Translations under genes and position numbers: made by a program
Shown: positions 26,588 to 32,450 of the stretch, one piece after another
Numbering within the stretch: position 1 is the first letter of the stretch
Layout: every line of letters starts with the position of its first letter
From: Candidatus Hydrogenedentota bacterium
GTDB lineage: Bacteria > Hydrogenedentota > Hydrogenedentia > Hydrogenedentales > JAEUWI01
NCBI GenBank assembly: GCA_030432675.1
Contig: JAUIMA010000006.1
Coordinates: forward strand, 1 to 32,450
Direction: 5' to 3'
Length of the DNA: 32,450 nt
The notes under the pieces: model-generated
What the model saw: the letters and a program-made list of their open reading frames with translations, nothing else
Database searches by the model: none
What the model was told of the DNA's origin: nothing

Positions 26588-27733
26588 TCAGCGATCGTCG
26601 CGAAGGGTTTCGAAGGCGGCCAGCAGTTTCTGCTCTTCCCGCTCCCAGTTATACTGGGTTTCGATGGCGGCCCGTCCATTGGCCCCCAGGCGCTGCGCCA
26701 GTGCCTGATCCTGCAACAGGCGACGAATGGCCCGGGCGATGGCCTTGGGGCGCGTGATTTCCACCAGGACCCCGGCCTCACACTGGTCTACGATGTGGGC
26801 CACTTCTACCGCAAAATCGGGGGCCACCACGGGCTTGCCTTCGCGCATGTAGTCAAAGAGTTTGTGGGGCATGGACAGGGTATGGTTTACCCGACCGGGC
26901 TGAAAGAGAATCAAGCCCACATCCGACGCGGCAATGTAAGCGGGCACTTCCTCATAGGGAACCGTTTCCAGAAAGATGAACGTTTCCCCGAGCCCCGCTC
27001 GCGTTACCGCTTCCCGATATTCCTGGAAGTCGCCATAGGCATACTCGCCGAGAATGGCACAGCGTACGCCGGGTATTTTTTTTACCACGATTTTCATGGC
27101 GTCCAGGAGTTGCCACGATCCCCGGACGTCGCCAAAGAGCCCTTGATGCAATACCACGGGCCCCTCGCCCATCTGCGCACGCACCGTTTCCGGAATTTCG
27201 GTGCAAGCCGGTTGGAGATGGTTGGCGTTGATGACCACGGTGCGTGGTGTCTTCAGCCCGGCCCACTCCGCTTCGAAGCTATCTCGCGTGAGGATGACGT
27301 GGTCTGTGTAGCCTGCCATGCGGCGCATGACCCACCGGGTCACGGGCACCACATAAGGGCGCAGTAGCGGGGGGAAGTAATGGGAAAACTTGGAGGGCAC
27401 GTGCTCGTGCATGTCGAAGACGACTTTCCCGCCCCAGATCAGTTTGATGAGGAGGGCGGCCACCCAGGATTCCGCCTCGGGGGCCACATAGACATCGGCC
27501 CTTTCTTTGTGCGCGGCACGGATTAAGTGACCGATCGCGCAGAAGCGGCGAAAGAGGCCGGGCGCCTTTGGGATATAACGAAAACGGATGCCATCGCGAA
27601 GTTCGCCGGTGAATTCGCCTTCGGGACAAATGGAAATCACCAGATGCCCCGCCTTCATGAGGCTACGGCCCACCTTGTGGTACATGCGCTTGTCAAAGGC
27701 ATCGTGATAGACACCGAGGAGACAGATTTTCAC
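26588..27733 (-). CDS. Family 4 glycosyltransferase
   Basis: 381 aa; MKICLLGVYHDAFDKRMYHKVGRSLMKAGH, VVFDMHEHVPSKF, SMPHKLFDYMREGKPVVAPDF. Confidence 0.88.
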   Translation of the reverse strand: MKICLLGVYHDAFDKRMYHKVGRSLMKAGHLVISICPEGEFTGELRDGIRFRYIPKAPGLFRRFCAIGHLIRAAHKERADVYVAPEAESWVAALLIKLIWGGKVVFDMHEHVPSKFSHYFPPLLRPYVVPVTRWVMRRMAGYTDHVILTRDSFEAEWAGLKTPRTVVINANHLQPACTEIPETVRAQMGEGPVVLHQGLFGDVRGSWQLLDAMKIVVKKIPGVRCAILGEYAYGDFQEYREAVTRAGLGETFIFLETVPYEEVPAYIAASDVGLILFQPGRVNHTLSMPHKLFDYMREGKPVVAPDFAVEVAHIVDQCEAGVLVEITRPKAIARAIRRLLQDQALAQRLGANGRAAIETQYNWEREEQKLLAAFETLRDDR

Positions 27734-27885
27734 CGGATTGTGCTTTCATGGGATGGCATGGAAGGTGACTCATTCATGGGTGTGCCGATGCCGCGCAGCA
27801 TCGCCTTGCTTCTCGTGATAACTCCCCGATTCCGTACGCGCCCATGGTACTGTGCGCCCATCGGAGGATGCAAAGAGAGCCGGCA

Positions 27886-29130
27886 TCATCGTGGGTTAAA
27901 GCGCCACAGGTATTCGGCCAGCGTCCGATACATCCAGGCGACGCCCCAGCGGGGGTGGGTAATTTTGCTGGTGAATCCCCAATACTTGCGGTAGTAGGGC
28001 GCACCGTCTTTCGGGTTGCGCAGCGCAGACCAGGTCCAGCGGAGCGCGAGAACCGCCTGTTTCTTGGTCCCCATCATCTCGTTACTGAGCAGGGTGGGGC
28101 ACAAAATGGCCTCCGCGCAGGCGTGAATATTGACGGGATAGCAGGCCGATTCGGTGCGGGGCATGCCGTCGCGGGTGTAGAGAGTCGTTTTGTAGTAGGC
28201 ATAACCCCGGCGGAGGGCGCCCCGTATCACGGCATTGTCGGCATGACGGTTAATGGCGGCCAGCGAGCGAAGCACGAATCCGGTGTGGTGGTGGTCCACC
28301 ACGTTCAGCAGACCCGCTTCGTAGGGGTCGCTGGACTGATGGTGCCCATAGGGGAAGGCCCCATCGGGGCGCTGGTGGTCCAGGGAAAACTGAACCGCCC
28401 GAACGGCCGTTTGCGCCATGGAGGGATCGTCGTTCAAAACGGCTACCTCCAGGAGGTGTTGGGCCACGAGGAGGTTGGCGTTGTGGACCCGGCGGTAGTC
28501 TTCGGGGCCGTAGCAGAAACAGCAGGCCGAATCCGAAGCCGGGTAGATGGGCACCTCTTCGAGGAAATGGCGCGCGATAGCGGTGGCGGCCGCTCGATAG
28601 GGGGCTTGCCCAATGACCTCATGGGCCAGCAGGAAGGCTTCCCCCGCAATCGCACCCACCACACAGACCGGCGCGTGGGGCGTGGTGTCCAGCCCCTGGG
28701 CCTTGACGGCAAAGGGATAGCCCCAGCACAAATGGTTAAAACCGGGGTGGGCATGGTCGAGTAGCCATTGGAGATGTTCCACGGCCTGGTGTTGATAGTG
28801 GGCATCCCCTGTGAGCTGATAGAGGCGAAGATCGCCGATGGCCAGCAGCGCATGGGTCTTGGGGTTCTCGGTGGGCGCGATGGATAGCAGCCGTCGTGTC
28901 AGGTGGGGGAAGGCATCACAGAGCACTGTGCTCGCGCGACGCAGCAGGGGGTAGCCCTGGAGGGCACGGAGCCACGGGTGGGCCTTCACATCGAAAGGGT
29001 CGGGACCAAGGGTGCCGTGGGTGTGTATCCAGGCTTCCAGCTCCGCCAACCATTCTTCGGCGAGGGCGATATCCGGGTCATTGGAAGGGGTCAAGGGTAT
29101 AGACACACTAAGGTTCCCATTCGTTTCCAT
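27886..29130 (-). CDS. Alpha/alpha-toroid (six-hairpin glycosidase/epimerase-like) protein in glycan cluster
   Basis: 414 aa, repeated helical pairs, QRPDGAFPYG and HHHTGFVLRSLAAI motifs; similar sequences occur in polysaccharide loci (from memory). Confidence 0.55.
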   Translation of the reverse strand: METNGNLSVSIPLTPSNDPDIALAEEWLAELEAWIHTHGTLGPDPFDVKAHPWLRALQGYPLLRRASTVLCDAFPHLTRRLLSIAPTENPKTHALLAIGDLRLYQLTGDAHYQHQAVEHLQWLLDHAHPGFNHLCWGYPFAVKAQGLDTTPHAPVCVVGAIAGEAFLLAHEVIGQAPYRAAATAIARHFLEEVPIYPASDSACCFCYGPEDYRRVHNANLLVAQHLLEVAVLNDDPSMAQTAVRAVQFSLDHQRPDGAFPYGHHQSSDPYEAGLLNVVDHHHTGFVLRSLAAINRHADNAVIRGALRRGYAYYKTTLYTRDGMPRTESACYPVNIHACAEAILCPTLLSNEMMGTKKQAVLALRWTWSALRNPKDGAPYYRKYWGFTSKITHPRWGVAWMYRTLAEYLWRFNPR

Positions 29131-29155
29131 CGGGTGGCGTGTAAGGAAGGCGCGT

Positions 29156-30226
29156 TCATGGTTGGTTGGCCACCTTCATCAATAGCGCCTTGAGCACGGG
29201 ATAATACACCGTGTGACTATACCGTGTCTCCACCGTCTTACGCGCTGCCCGTCCCATTCGTTCCCGCAGGTCGGCATTGGTCACGAGGCGCGTGAGTTTT
29301 TCTTCCCACTCCTCGGGGCTATCCGCGAGAAATCCATCTTCGCCATCGGTCACGACGTCCGCGTTCATCCCCACCGGGGAAAGGACCACGGGCGTGCCCA
29401 CCGCCATGTATTGAAGGGCCTTGAACGCACATTTGCCTCGGGCACGGGGCGTATCATGGAGGGGCATGAGGCCAATGTCGGCCTGCTGCAGATAATCGAT
29501 TTCTTCGTCGAGTTGCCACCGGGCATTTTCGACCACCACGCCGTCGAGGGTGTAGTCCCGTCCCGTGGCGATGTGCAGCGTGACCCCGTGGCGCTGGGCC
29601 AACTGGCGGAGCACGGGTTCGATGGGGGTGAGGTATCCCAGATTATCCTTCAGACCCGTCCAGCCTAAGACCACCGGATTGGATGGCCCATAGCCTTTCT
29701 CCTGATGGCGATCCATGTCGATGCAGGTGGGGATAACGGTGATATTTGGGTTGAGGGGGCGCACGTAGTCGGCGAGGGTTTCATTGCCCACCACGGCGTG
29801 CTGGCAGCACCGGGCCATCTTCCGTGTCCACCCGAAGTCGACAAGCCAGAGAAAGAGGCTGTTCACGTGGGCCGGTGGTTCCCAAACCGCATCATCGATG
29901 TCGAAGATGATCCGGGGGTTCATCCAGCAGACGAGGTATTCCAAAAGCGGTGGGCCGTAGGGGAAGAGTTTGCCGCGAAAATAAATGACATCCGCACGAC
30001 GTACGTGCCGCAACTGGCCCAGTCGTCGAAGGGCGATTTTGGCGAGGAGCCACACCTTCCCGAGTTTGGATGCGCCGCCGAAATAATGTTCCTCCTCGGG
30101 TATCGACTGGGGCAGGCAGATGGTGCTGGTATGTCCATCGGCCTCGAGCATGCGGGCGAAGGTGCCGATGCGATAACGAATGGCCGCAATGCGCGTGGAG
30201 GCGTTGCCGAAGAAGAGAATGTGCAT
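29156..30226 (-). CDS. Family 4 glycosyltransferase
   Basis: 356 aa; MHILFFGNASTRIAAIRYRIGTFARML, IIFDIDDAVWEPP, CAFKALQYMAVGTPVVLSPVG. Confidence 0.88.
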   Translation of the reverse strand: MHILFFGNASTRIAAIRYRIGTFARMLEADGHTSTICLPQSIPEEEHYFGGASKLGKVWLLAKIALRRLGQLRHVRRADVIYFRGKLFPYGPPLLEYLVCWMNPRIIFDIDDAVWEPPAHVNSLFLWLVDFGWTRKMARCCQHAVVGNETLADYVRPLNPNITVIPTCIDMDRHQEKGYGPSNPVVLGWTGLKDNLGYLTPIEPVLRQLAQRHGVTLHIATGRDYTLDGVVVENARWQLDEEIDYLQQADIGLMPLHDTPRARGKCAFKALQYMAVGTPVVLSPVGMNADVVTDGEDGFLADSPEEWEEKLTRLVTNADLRERMGRAARKTVETRYSHTVYYPVLKALLMKVANQP

Positions 30227-30250
30227 GGCCTGATCCTACGCGAGGCCCCA

Positions 30251-30279
30251 TTGCAATCTCCAGCCCCACCGGGTATAAC
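30251..30279 (+). promoter_or_regulatory. Candidate sigma-70 promoter
   Basis: TTGCAA - 17 bp - TATAAC upstream of the glycosidase-like gene. Confidence 0.5.
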
Positions 30280-30340
30280 GCTATGGTAGTCGGACGCTAC
30301 GTCCACCCTTTTTCTGAACCGTATGCCGGGAGCGCACTTC

Positions 30341-31867
30341 ATGAATCAACGCCGTCTTCTCCTTTCCCTCGCCCTGCTCGCAGCGACCACCGTGTTCGCT
30401 TCGGAGCAACCGGGCCTCATCATCAACGAAGACAATAGCCACTTTTTTACAACACGGTCTGCCGGAGAGATGACTACAGAGGGACTGCACGCTTTCGTAG
30501 ACCAATATGCGGATACCAAGGTGAGCCATTTGTTTCTCAGTGTCAACTCCATGAAAGCGAGTTTCAAAAGCAAGACACGGGAGGCCATTTGGGAAATTGG
30601 TGATCAGGAAATGCCCCCACCGGGTAACGGCAGGGCCTGGATTGAGAATGCGCGCTCGCTCCACGAAAAGGGACTCGACCCCTATGCGGTCTGGATCGCC
30701 CGGAGTCGGGAGAAAGGCATTTCGCCGTGGCTCTCCATGCGAATGAATGACCTCCACGAGGTGCCGAATACGAAGAGCTACATGCACAGCACCTTCTGGC
30801 TGGAACACCCGGAAATGTGGCGCGTGCCGAATGACACGAGCGGCGGCTACACGGCGCGGGCACTGGACTTCGGCCATGAAGCAGTGCGAAAGCACAACAT
30901 GGACTTCGTGAAGGAACTCCTGGAGCGCTACGATCCCGACGGCCTGGAGCTCGACTGGATGCGCTTTGGTTGGCATTTTAAGGCGGGTGAAGAGGCCAAG
31001 GGTGCGGAAATATTAACACAATTCATGCGGGATGTCCGCCAGCTTACGAAAGCGTGGGGCGAAAAGCGGGGTCATGAAATCAAGCTGGGCGCCCGTGTGC
31101 CGGCCCATCCCGATGCGGCACGGGGACTCGGCATGGACGGTGTGCGGTGGGTGAAAGAAGGCCTGGTGGATGTGCTGGTGCCCTGTCCCTTCTGGACCAC
31201 GACAGATTTTGACATTCCCGTGGAACTCTGGCGGGAGCGGCTGGGCTCGGATGCCGAAAGTATCGTGCTGGCACCTGGTATCGAGCATAACACGCGTGCC
31301 TATCCCGGGGGCGCGCCGATCCCGAACGACATGGCGGCCACACGGGGTTTTGCGGCCAGCGCCTGGCACCGGGGTGCGGACCAGATCTATCTCTTCAATT
31401 ATATGGACTCCCAAACCCGACCTGTCACGGAGGCGAATTATCGGGTACTCGTGGAGCAGGGCCTTGGCCTGGACGTCGTGACCAGGGCCCCGCGCCGCCA
31501 CATCCAGGCCTTTCGTGACACCGTCCCTTCGGGGTTTCCCAATGGCGCGGTGCTGCCCGCGACGGAGACTGAAGTAACCTTCCAGATGAATATAGGGCCC
31601 CGTCCCGAGGAGGCGACCGTCTCGGTGGTGATTGGGCTTGGAAAGCAGAAGGGGGTAGCGGAGGCGGTCTGCCGGGCCACCCTCAATGGTGTTCCATGTG
31701 GAGCGGGCGAAGAGCTGGAGAATCCGGGCCCGTTTCCTGGTGCCGTTCGCGCCCTGCGCTTCGCATGTTCGCCGGACTCGGTTAAGGCGGGCCGCAATGA
31801 GGTGGTGGTTCATCAGCCCGAGGGACAGCAGATTGTCTGGTTTGAATTGGTGGTTACACCCCATTGA
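30341..31867 (+). CDS. Secreted glycoside-hydrolase-like TIM-barrel protein (GHL10-like)
   Basis: Signal MNQRRLLLSLALLAATTVFA; GLELDWMRFGWHF and HEIKLGARVPAHPDAARGLGMDGVRWVKEGLVDVLVPC barrel motifs. Confidence 0.7.
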   Translation: MNQRRLLLSLALLAATTVFASEQPGLIINEDNSHFFTTRSAGEMTTEGLHAFVDQYADTKVSHLFLSVNSMKASFKSKTREAIWEIGDQEMPPPGNGRAWIENARSLHEKGLDPYAVWIARSREKGISPWLSMRMNDLHEVPNTKSYMHSTFWLEHPEMWRVPNDTSGGYTARALDFGHEAVRKHNMDFVKELLERYDPDGLELDWMRFGWHFKAGEEAKGAEILTQFMRDVRQLTKAWGEKRGHEIKLGARVPAHPDAARGLGMDGVRWVKEGLVDVLVPCPFWTTTDFDIPVELWRERLGSDAESIVLAPGIEHNTRAYPGGAPIPNDMAATRGFAASAWHRGADQIYLFNYMDSQTRPVTEANYRVLVEQGLGLDVVTRAPRRHIQAFRDTVPSGFPNGAVLPATETEVTFQMNIGPRPEEATVSVVIGLGKQKGVAEAVCRATLNGVPCGAGEELENPGPFPGAVRALRFACSPDSVKAGRNEVVVHQPEGQQIVWFELVVTPH

Positions 31868-32105
31868 CCTGCTACGTGCAGCCCCTACCGGTATAGCTGG
31901 TTTTTCGTTCGGGCGAAATCTGATTGGATGGGGTACTTGCGCCGAATCGCGGTAAACCCTATGATACACGATGTGTAGCGTATGGCAGCGTGTCGGGTGA
32001 CGGCAAACGAGACGGCAGATGAATCACTTGACTCAACTGAGAAAGCGGCAAGAGTCCGTGTGTGCCCTCGCCAGTAGGGGGTGCATGTGTTCCAAATTGC
32101 CCCCC

Positions 32106-32135
32106 TTGACGGCATCTGCCTTCCCGTTGTACCAT
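32106..32135 (+). promoter_or_regulatory. Candidate sigma-70 promoter
   Basis: TTGACG - 18 bp - TACCAT, about 70 nt upstream of the CDS at 32204. Confidence 0.4.
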
Positions 32136-32203
32136 AATCGATACTTCCTAACGACCGTTAAGTAGAGCGGCCCAACACTTCGGAAAGAAGGAGAGAAGAA
32201 CCC

Positions 32204-32450
32204 ATGCGGGATATTAAACGTGTTGCCGTGCTCGGCTCCGGCGTCATGGGCGCCGCGATTGCCGCCCACCTGGCAAACTGCGGCATCCCCAGCATCATGC
32301 TGGATATCGTGCCCCCTAACCTGTCGGATGCCGATAAGAAAAAGAAGGGCAAGCGCAACGCCATCGTAGACGGGGCCAAGGCGGCCCTCCTCAAGGCCAA
32401 ACCGTCCCCGATCTACACGAAATCGGTGTTGGGCCTCATCGAAACGGGTA
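32204..32450 (+). CDS. 3-hydroxyacyl-CoA dehydrogenase, N-terminal part, runs off window
   Basis: MRDIKRVAVLGSGVMGAAIAAHLANCGIPSIMLDIVPPN: GxGxMG NAD-binding motif; SD AAGGAGAG. Not in ORF track because truncated. Confidence 0.88.
   Translation, partial: MRDIKRVAVLGSGVMGAAIAAHLANCGIPSIMLDIVPPNLSDADKKKKGKRNAIVDGAKAALLKAKPSPIYTKSVLGLIETG

Noticed and set aside
26488-26781. N-terminal extension of the 25780 GT2 ORF
   Set aside because: Overlaps the upstream GT4 gene out of frame; GTG at 26487 with an SD fits the family start better.
1-32450. CRISPR arrays, tRNA/rRNA genes, transposases, toxin-antitoxin or phage-defence operons
   Set aside because: None recognised: no spaced direct-repeat arrays, no tRNA-like T-arm motifs, no transposase or nuclease signatures in the ORFs.

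Overview
Summary from reading the sequence and the supplied ORF track; no searches were run. The window is high-GC bacterial DNA dominated by surface-polysaccharide functions. It contains a partial Wzx-like flippase, a Wzz-like chain-length protein, a GH38 alpha-mannosidase, an O-antigen ligase-like protein with TPRs plus a TPR partner, a WbuB-like GT4, RfbC, and a 5-gene minus-strand cluster of two GT4, two GT2 and one alpha/alpha-toroid-like protein. It also carries a STAS / Ser-Thr kinase / small-protein operon, tandem propeller-like lipoproteins, several hydrolases, a DUF4202 gene and the start of a 3-hydroxyacyl-CoA dehydrogenase. Style suggests a Hydrogenedentota/Planctomycetota-like lineage (inference only). 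Strongest candidates for something unusual: (1) a 65-aa peptide with a Gly-Gly bacteriocin-type leader, whose predicted core 'GLLLPAVQKVREAAR' resembles the N-terminal helix motif of DUF1559-type pseudopilins, preceded by a sigma-54-like GG-N10-GC promoter; (2) an uninterrupted ORF joining a uridine-kinase-like domain to a peptidase E (S51)-like domain, translationally coupled to DUF4202; (3) a family of REP/REPIN-like inverted intergenic repeats with a shared GTGCCAC head, occurring as inverted pairs in four intergenic regions; (4) a near-consensus sigma-70 promoter with a perfect 12-bp palindrome in its spacer. No tRNA, rRNA, CRISPR or transposase was recognised.
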